Assembly: GCA_000320605.2 (NCBI GenBank)
Contig: KB445800.1
Location: 1,422,383-1,486,382 of the forward strand
Origin: Gelatoporia subvermispora B
Taxonomy: Eukaryota > Basidiomycota > Agaricomycetes > Polyporales > Gelatoporiaceae
Direction: 5' to 3'
DNA length: 64,000 bases
The notes beneath the pieces were generated by a model. That model was not told the origin of the DNA. It did no database searches and saw nothing but the letters and a program-made list of their open reading frames with translations. This document shows, piece by piece, positions 1-12,707 of the stretch (the first letter of the stretch is position 1; every line of letters begins with the position of its first letter). The translations under genes and the position numbers were made by a program.

Positions 1-1500
1 CCGATGCGAATAGGGGACCGCGACGCCGCTCGAGGTACTCGTCTGTCAATTATAAGCGATTAATACGTGCACAGCCCTGACGTCTCTCCCTGTGACCTCA
101 ATAAGCACATGCTCGACTGCGCAAACTGACACGCGCAGCTTTTGGCTCCCTACTCCAGCCGATGCGTAGTCAACAGGCTTCATTCAAGAATAGAGTTTGG
201 TATTCCTTAGAAGACTGAGACCCACAGACACAGATGAGTTCATTTTGCTACAGCCGTTGCCACCGGAGCCACAAGGGGCGCCCACACAGGGGGCGTTGAG
301 GACCCGGTTCCGGAGCGCTCCTGAGTCCTGTCTCTCCGAGGCAGAGTCGGAGGATACCCGGAAAAGGCCAGGGAAAACAGGGGAAAACCGACCGCGTATG
401 TTGAGCGCACAGGTTCAAAATAAATAAATCGGGTCATCGGCCAAGATACACACTAGTTGCCTTGAGGCGATGACAGTCAATTAAGAGGATGCGGTGAACA
501 AACTGGTTATGAATCAGAATTTACGATGTTGTTCGTCTTGGCCTGCGCGGAGCTTCCGGCCCGGGTGTTGCGCCGCCGCTCGCATTTGGACACGTGACCC
601 TGCTCGCCAACATGACACTCGAGTTTCGACTCTTCGAGTGACTCGAGAGTCTCAGTCAAGCGGCGATAACTCTGCGCAGATCTCGCACAAAAACTTCAAG
701 GCTGATGATTCTAGTGCGACCTCAAAAGAGGACATCTGCTGCGGTCAGACTATTGAATGGTTCCTCGTGCTCATGACTTTGGAACTACCTCAACTGTAGA
801 ATGTGGCACGGCCGGGTGCATCATCTGCTGTCAACTGATGCGAGGCGGCATATAGCTGTGGCGGGCTGTGACCCTATGACATGACATGACCTGTGGTCAT
901 CCTCGTGTGGGCCTAACTGAGCTGCGGGTGGGCTCCGTTTCGCGGCTGAGCCTCCGGCCAGTACGCAACATGTCTAACTCACGATAAAGCACAGCTCACC
1001 CACCGATTGAGGCATAACTTTCATTCACTGTGAGAATGATCAGCAGGCTCCGTGAGATGCATTGCTATTACTCAGTCTTTGATGTCGGTGACATGCGAAC
1101 ATTATATGTACTAATGTATCGCCGCGTCATGGCGTGCGTAGGTGAAGCTGGCGCATTTACTAACCAAACTTCCACAGTGAATACATCGGATGAAGGGCCT
1201 TCGGCACTCACGGCGCGTTGCATGAGAGCATGCCGTCAGCTTGTCGAAATGATGGAGCTGCGAGCAACCGTCTGTGATTGACCGCCACACTCTATCCCGT
1301 CCCTCTAACAAGGCTCAGCGGGACTAGTCAGCAGCCGATGCGGTACTCGTCGATCAAACATCCAAATTGGTAAGACTATCTGCCGAATCAAGTTCGATCC
1401 AGAAAGTATTGTCTAGGCGTACCCCTCGTGAATGTCTTTTCACTTCAAATTCGAACAAGTGATTCAGTGAGGTACAGGCAGATAGAATTGTCAGTATCCA
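1..1500. other. intergenic, no gene recognised
   Basis: Only short chance open frames occur on both strands and none shows a recognisable domain or a plausible intron pattern. A small run of atgac repeats lies near 880-890. I see no RNA gene or transposon end here. Confidence 0.5.
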
Positions 1501-1509
1501 TGGCAGCAG

Positions 1510-2524
1510 CAAGTATGACTACAAGGCTCCCAAGTCGCACACCCTTCCAGTCTCAGATCCTTGTGGTGCTATGACCCTTGCCACCTGGGACGACGAAATT
1601 TGTTTCTTCTGGAATACAACATTCGCTGTCACATCTGAAATGTTTTATGCAGTACGCTACGGCGCGCTGTTCAACGCCGCCTTCGTTGTCGTGGATTTAT
1701 ATTCTTATGGGACACGTACAGGCTTCGTGAGTGACTGCGCTCGAAAGCTTCTATACATACATACATGTATTTGTCAAACAATAGTGCCTGAGATTTTTGT
1801 CCAACTCAGCATTAGCGTACTGATTCGAATCCGTATATTATCAGATGCGCAATTCTCGTCAGAATAGGAATCGTCATGACCATTGCTGTCTTAACTGCTG
1901 CCGCTCGTAAGAAGTCTTCTTCATCCCTCTTCCCGGTCGCTAACCACTGCTTAGTTGGAGGTCTCTACGATTATTCGAAAGTGATAAAAGTTCACTTCAC
2001 TCGACATTGTTTTTGTCTAGGGGTGATGAACGCAAGAATTTCTTCGATTCTGTCGGGCGAGCTTGTCTTGCTGTTGACATAGATCGAAGTGTAACCAATC
2101 GACGGGGCTCCCCTGATAGGAACACCAGCTTGATGACTTCAATTCTGGCGGTCTCAATATGGTACGGTGCGTTATTCTACACTCAGAAAAGCGATCGAAA
2201 GTCACTTCGTTCCCTAGGTGGCATATGCTTCAGGTATGCGACAAAGTTTAGAGCTTGCAAACCGAAGTTCAGCAACATTTTGGGATTTAACCAGCCATTA
2301 ACACAGTCGGACTTGTGATTGGTCGCGATTTGAAAGTGCACCACTTTATTGCTGTATTTCGTACAATCTCAAACGAATCCTTACAGTGCGAAGATTTAGG
2401 TGCAAGAAACCCATCGCTGATGACAATGGTCAAATGGACCTGTAAATCAAAGTCTCATCTCCGTACCGATGGGACGGTTCATGCTTGATCTCCGGCGCGC
2501 GACCCATGACAGGGAGCTCGATTG
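1510..2524 (+). pseudogene. DUF6533 membrane-protein pseudogene
   Basis: Pieces of a DUF6533-type multi-spanning membrane protein can be read in order. The first is the signature exon with WDDEICFFWNT near 1585-1620, followed by a hydrophobic stretch ending TRTGF before a GT donor. The second is RCAILVRIGIVMTIAVL near 1845-1890, the third ARISSILSGELVLLLT near 2030-2080, and the last PMGRFMLDLRRATHD near 2470-2515. The same exons occur in the copy at 19.2-20.7 kb, but here the middle exon (the TM segment ending NPVIQIV in the other copy) is missing. The LLLTW exon runs into a stop, and the YDY-to-WDDE junction is disrupted. I infer an internally deleted pseudogene. The family has no established biochemical role. 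Confidence 0.55.
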
Positions 2525-2910
2525 ATCAATGGTTTCCGCACAATCCAGTCAGCTGTTTTCGCAAACCATGCACATTTGCACAGGATAGACGGAGTTTCTG
2601 GCAATGACGTGTGTAGACAGATGGATCCCCCTGCACCAACTCACGGACATTCTGTCGCATTCACGCAGCCACAGCGCACACTACTTCATACATTGAATAC
2701 GGCATGCGTTCTCTATCATAGGGATACTCCCTCCAGGACAACAAGCGAGCAGAACAACAAAATCTCGGACAAGTACTAAAGATCATGCCGGTGCAGACGG
2801 CACTCGGCGAACTCCATGGTATAGTGAAACAGACAGGTATCCGGAACTCCTCTCCTGAGTTCTTTCGCGCACACTGAAGCGAATGGACCATAATTTAAGT
2901 TCACAACACC
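2525..2910. other. intergenic
   Basis: This lies between the DUF6533 relic and the 3' end of the band-7 gene. No coding or structural signal was recognised. Confidence 0.4.
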
Positions 2911-5257
2911 TTACGCCCGCTTCTCCGCGCCCATACTCGCCGCCATGCCCGCCGCCATGACGCTGCCTAGCTGCGCGCCTACGCCTTCCGTGGGGACAAA
3001 TACCGTCTTGTTTCCAAACGCACGGACGCGGTTCACATCGATGCGACGAAGCTCCATCTCCCGCGCGAACGCGTCTGTGACCGATGCGTCTGCGGCGGCC
3101 TTGATGCGGACTGCTTCTGCCTCTGCCCCAGCCGCAAACCGTGTCGCCTGAGCTTGCGCCTCAGCCTCAATCTGCAGACGCTGTGCTTCGGCCTTCGCCG
3201 CGGCAACGATGCTGTAGGCCTCGGCATCTGCTTTTGTCTGCATCCAGCCCAATGTTAGGTGAGCATGGGTATGAGGTGACAAGTACTGACGTTCTGCTCC
3301 TGCGCCTTGATGCGTGCGACGGCGAGAGCACCCTCCTCCTGCTTGATCTTGTTACTGTTCTCCCTGTCCACGTTGGCTGCCTCAACCTGCGCCTGCAGCG
3401 CACGTGTGGTCAGCTTGTCCATCGTGGTCGCAATATCGCCCTTGAACTGGCGGTCGATGACGGCTGTTGCAGCAAAGTATCGTGAGTGGCTACTCCATCG
3501 ACGATACAAGTGCATGCATACCCAGATCCTTCAAAAGAATACCATACTCAACAGCGGCGGTCTGAAGATCGTCCATTGCACGCGTGCGGAGGGCATCGAG
3601 GAAGGGCGATGACGCGTCGGTACCATCGTCCATGTTCTCAGGGCCCAATGAGCGCTGCTTGACCATCGAGCTATAGTCCACTGTTATACATTAGGATGGG
3701 CATGAGATATTGTGACATTATGGGAATGGACACACAGTGCGCGACAATCTGGGTAAGGATCGACTGCGTTTTGTCCCTGAGCGCATCATATGGCGTGTTG
3801 TAGCCGTGGGTGGCGAGCTAAGGGCCAAATCAGCGAAATTCAACGTTATATCACCTCGAGCTACCTTCAGAGGCTCCAAAAGCTGCCTACTGGGTGTCAG
3901 CCAACTTCATATAAGAGGAAGCCATTCAACTCGCCACTTCAAGTAGAGGGTCAGAGCCACAGGGACCTGGTCTCGTGTGAAACTATGGGGGCGTATGTAA
4001 TCATTTGTACAAGGATTAGTAACAGTTACTCACATGTCTTTGGTAGGCATCTCCAACTGGTTTTCTCCTAGTGTATAAAGGCCTCGTAGAGTGACGTTGG
4101 GGTTGGTAATATAGTGCTGTCCAGCCGGCAGGAGCTCCAAGTTATCACCCTTCTGCAAGATTGCGCAGTTATTCGCGGGGATGTTGAGACTGAGAGCGAC
4201 CAATGAGAATGGTCCGGAGTGACGCATGACAAGTAAGAATAATGTACAAGAGAGCGACGACATAGTCCCTCTCTCGACCGTCGCCAACAACGCTTGTCAT
4301 AGTCACTTCATGTGTCCTGTGTAACGATCTGAGTCGAAATGAAATACATAATGCAAGGGAACTTCACCATCCCAACGTGATACCAGTGATCTTGTCCTGG
4401 ACTTTGTGCGGAAGATGGGTCTGATCAACAATAGAGAGCACTCTGAATGCGCCTTCAATGGCGTAACAAACAAATCCGGTGTTCTTGATCACAAAGATAT
4501 GGTTCTGTTGTACGCAACACATATTGTTAGTTCAGCAACTATCTCAGGAGAATATAATATGTACTTGAGGATCGGATACCACTGCAGCTTGGTTCTGAGA
4601 GACCTGAATAACAGTGAGACCATTGAACTGGATCACAGTGTCGGAAACTGTGACATATTAGCCGCGTATCAGTTTTGATGATACGCAGACATACGGCCTT
4701 TGGTCCCGCACCACTTGCGCGCCCACCAGTTGCGAAAGGGCATACCCGGATATCTTCCGGGGCGCGTGAGGATCTTGGGCAAGCCACCATGGTTTATGAG
4801 GCCAATTTGCCCAGGAGTCACCTCCTTGCCGATCCAGTCTGTGGGAAGCTATACATTACAATTAGCTCGAGTCGCTCGATGATACTGCAGGTCATGTGGC
4901 ACCTTATTGGATAGAATATGCGTCCTGCCCGCCTGATATCGTGTTCAGCTTGATGCTACGCCTACGAGGCTATGTGAGAAAGACGTCGCTCACATTCTTG
5001 AGCTGTGTATTCAGCTTCTGCAATGCGACGATCAAACCGTCCTTCCCGATATTGACGAAGAACGGTCGATCCCCTAGAGTGTAGTCTTGTGCCTGGAGGA
5101 ATGTGCCCTCTGCTACAGTGTTCAGTCCGCGGCTCGACTTGCGGTTTGCAGAAGACTTCCACAAGTGGTCATCGTGATCAAGCGCGAGGTCCTTGGGTGC
5201 AATGGAGCCGCCTCCCACCACGGTCATGTTGTCTCCAACTTGGCTAGTAGAGTCCAT
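2911..5257 (-). CDS. SPFH/band-7 (flotillin/prohibitin-like) protein
   Basis: This is a multi-exon minus-strand gene. The start at 5257 begins MDSTSQVGDNMTVVGGG. An early exon (about 4690-4850) reads DWIGKEVTPGQIGLINHGG and then PGRYPGMPF. Next comes an SPFH-like core: VSQNQAAVVSDP, then NTGFVCYAIEGAFRVL, then a beta segment LPAGQHYITNPNVTLRGLYTLG. The C-terminal third (3515-2911) is a long alanine/glutamate-rich coiled coil containing KADAEAYSIVAAAKAEAQRL and ends VMAAGMAASMGAEKRA. The order of N-terminal segment, SPFH core and Ala/Glu coiled coil is that of flotillin/stomatin scaffolds, which oligomerise on membranes. No clear membrane span was seen, and the exact membrane is not evident. 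The coiled-coil frame is intact, but some central exon borders near 3740-4030 are unresolved. Confidence 0.75.
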
Positions 5258-6640
5258 GATCGCGTCGTGCTAAGATATGTAGCTATAAGTTGTTCCAGTG
5301 GTCCTTGATGTGCTAGAGACACACCGATGCTGATAGGAGTATGGGAATTTGGAAGTCGCTTGCATCAGTCGTCTGTAACTTATACCCTATATGCTCGACA
5401 TCTTGCGCAGTCTCGTGTGTTCACGCGATCTCGACATATGTCAATGCTTACTGCGCAGCCTACTCCCACCGAGGTCTAGATGGTTCCGTTAGTGCTGAGA
5501 GTTTGCTGTGGAAACAGGTGACATAGCGTGGCATCCTGCAGAAGCGCTGGCAAGGGTGCCTACGTCAGATCAACTCGGAACGGCTTCTCACGAAAATAGA
5601 ATAGGGAACCCAGGTTTGTCCGGCGCTTCCGGCCCGGAATATGCAGTCGTGGCACGCACATTGAGTTTGCCCTCTGTGTTGTATGCTGAGCATCATGTTG
5701 AACATCAGCCTGAGTGAATTTCTCTGGGACTCGATACGGTGTCTTGCACTAATTGCAAGCGGGCAGATACGTATCGTGTCACTCGCAGCTACATATAACC
5801 ATGATATGGCTATGCGATGGTCGCATAGAAGATGTCAGCTATCTTTACTCGGGGAGTGCCGTCTGCGCCGGCATGACCCTTGCTTGTCGGAAATAGATTG
5901 TTGTAGTCTGGCTCATATCGATACATACATTACTGAAATCTGTTTGTGTTTAATTATATCACGACCTGTTGTGTACTTGAATAAATGTGCATTGATGTTT
6001 GCACGGGTAGATCAGCCGCACATAGAGAACGCTCAGGATATTCAGTGATAGTTTGATAAGTTCGTGCATCTCGTCTTGGCGGCTTCACTCATGTGTAATT
6101 CTGGTCCACAGGCTACTCAACCAATTGCGCTAGAACTTTCCATTACCGCAGCCTTGTGTATCCAAAGGGAAGGACTTTGAGACAATTTCCTAGCTGATTT
6201 CCTGCCTACCATATTTCTTATACCGTAGACAGAATTACTCCTGGACGTTCTTTCCATGCAGCTCACCCACGTATCAGACATCACTTTATTGGCGACATTA
6301 TCTTACATAGTAAACCGGATTACTTGAGAGCATCAATATGCACGATCACAAAATAAAGTACCTCTGAGGGTCGTAAATTGTAACGCACTTTGTGTAATAA
6401 TCAAATTGGGAGCGAGTGTACTATCGGAGCTATGCGTGGCATGCGTGAAGAGTACATCTACATCGTCTCTGCCCGGAAGTTCTGTCCTTTGCGCACTTAT
6501 CTCGGAGCACGGGTCGCTGGCGCTGTGCTTAGTTGGGCGTCTGTGAATATTGTTTGCGTTTATTTGCTAAAAACGACGAGCGCTCGTCAATTATGGGGGT
6601 GCAAATTATATATACCTTGATGACAAGCAAGGGAATGCCG
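5258..6640. other. intergenic, upstream of band-7 gene
   Basis: This 1.4-kb AT-moderate stretch has only short chance frames. It contains the promoter side of the minus-strand band-7 gene and the left flank of the KDZ element. No repeat end or RNA gene was recognised. Confidence 0.4.
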
Positions 6641-6686
6641 ATGTCTTGTTCGACTCGCAATAGATATCAAGATTTCCTCAATACGG
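6640..6686 (+). repeat. minisatellite unit A, left half (split by KDZ element)
   Basis: This piece (tcttgttcgactcgcaatag followed by a stretch ending in cctcaatacgg) aligns with the first half of the ~120-bp unit at 18,837. Its second half resumes at 18,776 on the far side of the transposon. It shows that the element landed inside one repeat unit. Confidence 0.75.
6679..6686 (+). repeat. 8-bp target site duplication, left
   Basis: CAATACGG lies immediately outside the left TIR and is identical to 18,768-18,775 outside the right TIR. Confidence 0.93.
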
Positions 6687-6775
6687 CACCTCAGTCCAGC
6701 CATCTATCGCTTACGTAAGGTGCTTCTTAAGCCCTTCGATGTCATGTGTCCGAAGGGCCTAACTGGCCCTATCCC
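6687..6775 (+). repeat. KDZ left terminal inverted repeat, 89 bp
   Basis: This is an exact inverted match to 18,679-18,767. Inside it are a 10-bp palindrome CTTACGTAAG (6,710-6,719) and an 8-bp stem GCCCTTCG/CGAAGGGC (6,731-6,738 and 6,751-6,758) around a 12-nt loop. These may be transposase contact sites (inference). Confidence 0.95.
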
Positions 6776-7464
6776 TCAAGCCATCTTAGGTCATATCTGC
6801 GAGGTTCTCCTGCGGTCAGCATCCTCAGGAGCAGCGATTGTTCTCGTCGCGGACTCGGATATCCAGAGGCGCCCGTTCTGCACCTTTTCGTATCGTTTCG
6901 AGCACTAGGCCACAGTTGTACGCCGCACGATGTGCAGTGTGTACGGCCTGCGACTGTGGCCGGGCCTTCTATTCTCATGTGTGTGCCATCTGCAATGTAC
7001 AACATTAAAACAGATGATATAGTAGGGTAGATACAATGTATGATACATGCAGGAATCGGGATACTAGCAAGGGGCGGCGCAGACGATCTCAAGATGGGTG
7101 AGGACAGTGATACCGAAGTAGATATAGATCAGATGGCGGCGGATACATCGACATCTCCGTCGCGTTGAGGCGGCGGATGTGGAGACCGCACGTCCGCGTT
7201 GAAGCGGGTGTGCGTTCAAGAATGTGAGACAGATATGGCAATATGATGCGGAGCGGGAGACGACGGCAAGACAGTCGGGGACGTGAGAGGGAGCAGACAC
7301 GAGAGAGATCAAGACGGGCGGACACAAGAGAGACCAAGAAAGGGGACGTCCATTGAGGGAATGGGCCATCCGCGCGTGTTGAGGCAACGGACTCGGGGAT
7401 ACGCATGGTAATCGTGTTCAAGATCGCAGGGCGGCGCCGGAGATGCGATATAGACTCAGGAACT
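6776..7464. other. KDZ left subterminal non-coding region
   Basis: About 0.7 kb between the left TIR and the stop codon of the accessory gene. It has only shadow frames. It probably holds the accessory-gene 3' UTR. Confidence 0.5.
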
Positions 7465-10400
7465 TCAGGTACTCGGCCCAGACCCAGGAGGATGCATCGG
7501 TGCACCACCATGTGTACCGGGGGCGCCCGTTCCTGGATGGTGCGCATTGTGCATCGACGCTGGATTGGGCTGCATTGACGGATCCAACGGGCCCATCCCA
7601 TGCATCGGATACCCAGCACCACCGTGCATCCTGTTCAGCATGTGCAGATGCAGCAGTGTTGCATATTGGTCTGGCGTGGATTGCATGGGTGCAGCGCCGG
7701 CCGCGCCCATCCCGGGACCCATGGCGCCAGCCATACTCGCACTCATGTTTGGGTAGGTCATGCCAGGGATGCCCATGCCCGCGTATGGCATACCCTGCAT
7801 TGCCAGTGGATTGAACATCATGCTCGGGAACATCCCTGGCAGGTTCATCCCATGCATCATAGACGACATCTGGGCCATGGTATGATTTGCGGGGTCCAGA
7901 TGGGATGCCATCGCGCCGGACACCTGAGGGGCGGGTGGGGCGGTGGTCGCAACGTTTGGAGCAGGGATGGGGCTGACAAAGGGAGCGGGGATGTGGGGAG
8001 CAAAGGGAGAGGGTACGGGGCCAAGAGCAGATGCGCCAGGTGCGGCAAGAGAGTCAGGCCCAGGAGGAAGGATGCTGGCATCTGGCCCGGGCATCCTCGG
8101 TGCAGACGTCGTTTCAGCCACGGGATTGGAGGTGGGCACGGGGATGGAGACAGGTGCAGCAATGGAGACGGGTGCAGGAGGACGAGGGGATACTGGAGAT
8201 GATGGGCTCACAGGGCGTGGCATCGTAGGCCGTGACAGTGGTGAACCATCTCCTGCGACGTGTCGGCCCATCGAGTGCTCGCCAATGATGTGGCTCGAGC
8301 TCTGGAGCGGACGGGGCCTCGGCCGACGGCCTTCCAAACGTACCATCTCCGTGTCTCCTCGATCGACTGCCTTGCCTTTCTTCGACCTGCTGATGGGCGA
8401 TCCGTCCAATGGCTCTCCCGGAGTACCTAGCCGGCGAAGAGGTCGAGATCCCATCTCGTCCTGGCTGTTGGAGGATGGCTCTGCAGCTGCGGGCTGAGTC
8501 TTCTGCTTCTTCAGGATGGGAATCTCCACTACAGGCACAGGTAATGTGCGTTTTGCGGGCGAGGACGCCTTCGTGACCCCGGAAGGACTATCCCTGGCTC
8601 TGCTGCGGAGAAGGCGCTTGGTTGGCGTCTCTGCAGCCTGAGTGGCGGCTGCAGTGGCGGCCCGGGTTCGTGGAGGTTGTTGGCAAGATGGGGTATTGTC
8701 GGTGGGACCCGCAGATGGCTTGTGGTTCGCTGGACCGGTGGATGTCTCCTTGGGAGCCAAGGACCTTAATGTACGCGTATTCCCGGTCTCGATGACCTTG
8801 AAGTCTGGGCTCTTCTGCCGCTTGCCACCTGGTGCGGGAAACGGCCCGCCCACGAACTCGATCGAGCTACCGTCTGAAAGTGGCGCGGTCGTGGATGGTG
8901 CAGGCTTCCTGGGACCGAAGATAGGGGATGGCGCGCGCGAAAGGATACGTCCCCTGCGTGAGGATGGCTTGGGTGCCTTCGGCTTGGGTGCCTTCGGCTT
9001 GGATGCCTTCGCTGGTAGATGACCAAGCCCGCCGCCTGTTTGCTGTTGAGCGGATGATGACGCTGCCCGAGTAGATGATGACGCAGCAGGCCCAGTGGGA
9101 GCCTTCTCGAGTCGGGCACGCTTGGCGCTCGGAGAGTTACCCTGCGGCCCATTGTCATTCTCCTCAGTGGCCGGCGCGGGCTGCTCATCCTCGCTCTCGA
9201 CGACGACGATACGCCACTTGCCCTTGAGAGGTGGCTGTGGCTCGTTGGACTCGGACGCACTATTGTCATCATCCTCGCGGGCTGGATATCCTCCATAGTC
9301 GCACCATACTTCTGAGCAACTCTTGTTCACCCAGACGCGCAGACCGCGTGACTTGCCCGATGCCTTGGTGGGTGGAGCGCCAAGAATGGCGATGTAGTTT
9401 GCTGCATTGGCTGGGGAGGATGTAACTTGTGAGCGACATCCTCAAATGCTAGACGGGAATCTCATGACACTTACGAGCATTAATGTGGTTCCCTGGAATG
9501 CACCGCAATGGGTACCGCGACGTCGTGAACGCATGCAGCAAGAGTAGCGCTTCTGGGCCGGTGAGCTGGGCAATGCCCTTCTTGTCACCGGGTTTGGGAT
9601 AAGGGACGCCGGGCGGATAGTTATCGAGGATAAGTCCGCATCCTTGTAACATGGAGAACATGCTCATCCATAGGCTTAGAGAGTTGAAGTATGCGACAAG
9701 TCCCCTGGCTGTGACTGGAACAACTCGTCAGGGGCATTCTAAGCTTCACAAATGACTAACGCTGACTTACAGATCATATACGTCAAGCGTGTTCTGCAAT
9801 ACTTGATGACCTCATCCTTGGGCGCTGTTGCCTTTGGGATCCGGAGGTTCTCGAGGATTATGGGCGCACTTTTTCCTCGGCCCTTCGCGTCATCTGCCGT
9901 TGCACCAGAGGCAGAGGAATTGGGTCGAGTGGGCACCTCCGTAGGCGCCTGGGATCCGCTCCGCTGAGCGACTGTCAGCCCAGATGGTCCGGCTACTGGT
10001 TCTGATGGGTGATCTTTGTTGCGAGCATTGGCGTTTGCCTGCTCGGAATTATACATCCTGTACATATTCTGTATGTTAACAAAGCTAATTGTATCCCAGT
10101 ATGAGATGTGAACTTACATTGCTTGGGCACGGAGATGCCCCAAGATGATACTACTATCAGAGGTACCAAATATCCGTTCTAGAACCTGCGGAATTGTGGA
10201 TCAGCAATGTGAGATGGCAAGTGAGGCGATGGTTATACCCCAGCTGCTCCAGGGCTCTTCCACACAACTCCGAGGCTGTCATCTTGGGATGTGCTACCGC
10301 CGCCCGAGATGAATATTGATTCGAAGCCATTCTGCTTGTGCCCGAGAGTGAGCTGCATAACGGCATTGTCCTTGAAATCGAGGAAAGCGCGCTTGTGTGC

Positions 10401-12272
10401 GCCGACAGTACGCGACTTCGGATTGGCAAGCAGGGAAATGTCGTAGGACATTGCCAAGATGTCCCACATAAGGGCCTCGTTGTCCTTGTGGTGCTTCTTG
10501 AACTCCTCGAAGCAATGGCTGACAACCTCGCGCTTCTGTGAGACGATGACCTGACCTACAGCAAGATATGAGTATCAACCCGGAGAGACTAAGTGATGTA
10601 TCTGCTTGCCGTTAACGTCGGGCTTAATCCAGCGCCGACATTCCTGCTCCGCGAACATACTATAGTATACCTGATACATCGTCCAGGCATTCGCTTTGTG
10701 ACGCTGGCGACGATCAAGGTTGTGCCAGATGTTGCGCACTTGCTCCGGCAGAACATCGTGCTTCTTGGCGACAGAGACGAAGAGATCGTTTACTGCGACT
10801 AAGTCATTCAGAATTTTCTTGCGACGTTCGCCAGCGACCCGACGTGTCTTCTGCTTTGCTTCGTCAACAGCCGGTTCCGATGCGAGATTCACGTGATAGT
10901 CGTCTGGGATCTCGGAGCCTGCAATGATATCTGTCGGCTCAGCATCCTCCAAGGCCGAGAAGTTCGACAAATTGTCATCGTCGTCTGATCCGGGGATGAC
11001 ATCGTCTGACGGCGGCAGCTCCGCAATCATGCGAAGCTTCTCATCACGTGTAAGAGACACGTTTGGCTCTGGGAAGGTATACCGAAGAGCTCCACGATGG
11101 GCATCCGCTGTAGCCGGTTCGACACTAACTGATGGATTGTGCGCAGGAGTCTTCAGGATCGCCAGTGGTTCTCCTGCGCTTGTGGAAGGCAGTAAACCCG
11201 CAAATGGCGATACAATGGAGTTCTGTCTGATGCCGATGCCCAGCGTGAGCGGTGTGGCACCGTGACTTCTTCCTGGTAGGGACGCAAGATGCTTGATGTC
11301 GGCAGACAGATTGGGTACAGGATCCGCGGATAATCCTCGCAGGGGGATGTTGGCTGGAGAGAGGCGGTTGGCAGAAGAGATGCGGTCTGGACCAGCAGAA
11401 TGCCCTCGGGAAGGTATGGCGACTGGCAAGAGGCGGGGATCTACATGTCTACGAATGTCTGATGTGTGTACGATACGTTCGGACGCGTGTAAAACGCGTC
11501 CGTATATAACGCGGTCTGACGCGTCTTCAACGCGTTCGTGTATAACGCGGTCAGATGCGTCTTCAATGCGTCCTGGCGCGTGTATGACACACTCCGCGTT
11601 CTGAGGACGTGGATCAGCTGAAGCGCGGATGCCAGGAGTGAAGGCGGAGCCATGCACGATGTGTTCTGCAGGGACGGAGGTATCCCGAGGTGAGCGGACG
11701 TGAGATTCAGGGCTGCCAATAATCCTCACCTTTAGCCTCCACAGGGACATGTCTGTCACGCTCCAGTGCATCGGGAAGAATTCCCATGGAAGACGTCTCG
11801 AGGGCGGCTCTTGCACGGGGATCAGCAGATGTTCCCGCGTGCTCTGAGACATAGGATGTGTCCCCAATGAAAGAGAAATCCAGGTTGGATGTGTCCGCCA
11901 TCTGCAGGCGCGCATTAGGTGGTGAACCAATATACAGTGATAATGACTCACATATCCCTGCGTGATAGGATGCTGGGGCGACGAGATGGACGCGTCAGAG
12001 CCCGATGCACCAAGCACGGTCGTCCCTTGACTGAGGACCAGTTGGTCAATGCGGTCGAACACTACCAGCTCCTCCTGAGTGGGCATATGAGCTGCGTACG
12101 GGTCATCTCCCTCGTCCTCATCAATTGTCGCAATAGGAGGAGCTTCTTGGATAGCTCTGGCACCGTGTCTATCCTCCAAGGGCTGGCGACGCTGGGGCTG
12201 ATCATACGTGTTGACGAGCGTGTCCCCACCTGAAGGGACGCGTCGCGACGCGTCGTCCTCACGAGGCGGCAT
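7465..12272 (-). CDS. KDZ-associated long disordered protein, function unknown
   Basis: This multi-exon gene starts at ATG 12,272 (MPPREDDASRR) and ends at 7,465. The N-terminal part is disordered, with a short tandem repeat of the type DASDRVIHERVE / DASDRVIYGRVL (about 11,460-11,570). A globular segment near 10,830-10,600 reads RKKILNDLVAVNDLFVSVAK, then VRNIWHNLDRRQRHKANAW and MYQVYYSMFAEQECRRW. Further exons contain DNEALMWDILAMSYDISLLA (about 10,450) and GLILDNYPPGVPYPKPGDKK (about 9,620). The last exon (9,330-7,465, about 620 codons) is Pro/Ser/Thr-rich. It has KPKAPKPKAPK repeats and ends in a Met/Gly/Pro-rich tail (GMFPSMMFNPLAMQGMPYAG). From memory, similar proteins sit beside KDZ transposases in other mushroom genomes. 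The NIWHNL...NAW segment may be a DNA-binding or partner domain, but no function can be assigned. Confidence 0.7.
11455..11580. repeat. short in-frame tandem repeat in accessory gene
   Basis: About three degenerate units of roughly 45 bp, rich in acgcgtc/acgcggt, encode DASDRVIHERVE, DASDRVIYGRVL and HASERIVHTSD on the minus strand. The repeats stay in frame. Confidence 0.6.
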
Positions 12273-12707
12273 ACTGGGAACTGATAGTGAGTAGTATAGT
12301 GGCGACGACGAGGCTGAACATACAATCTATCCCCTGGGACAACTGGTACAAGCCGTTGGGGGCGGAGGGAAGGATAGTGGAGAGGATGGTGGAAGAGGGC
12401 GGAAAGGGCTCGGGGGGAATATTTTGGGAGTGCCAGGATATATATTGCGCCTCCCTGGGATTCACGATGAGCCACCATCCACCAAAGTGGGTATAGGATG
12501 ACCATGTTCAGTGAGTGAGCAGCATCCTGGCATGCCTCCGAAGCGCAACCATGTGGATCCCAAAGTACTTGATCAGCCAATAGAAACGCGTTAAAAACCT
12601 GTGATTGTAGGGATGTTGTTAGTGTGAAGGACCTACCAGCCGGAGAACATCCTGGAATGGTGTATAAGACTCTCAGGGAGCGCCCCAACCTATAGAGTAC
12701 AACCAGG
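12273..12707. promoter_or_regulatory. divergent promoter region inside KDZ element
   Basis: This 435-bp gap separates the start of the accessory gene (-, 12,272) from the start of the small basic-protein gene (+, 12,708). The two would be transcribed divergently from it. I saw no specific operator or TATA element that I trust. Confidence 0.4.
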
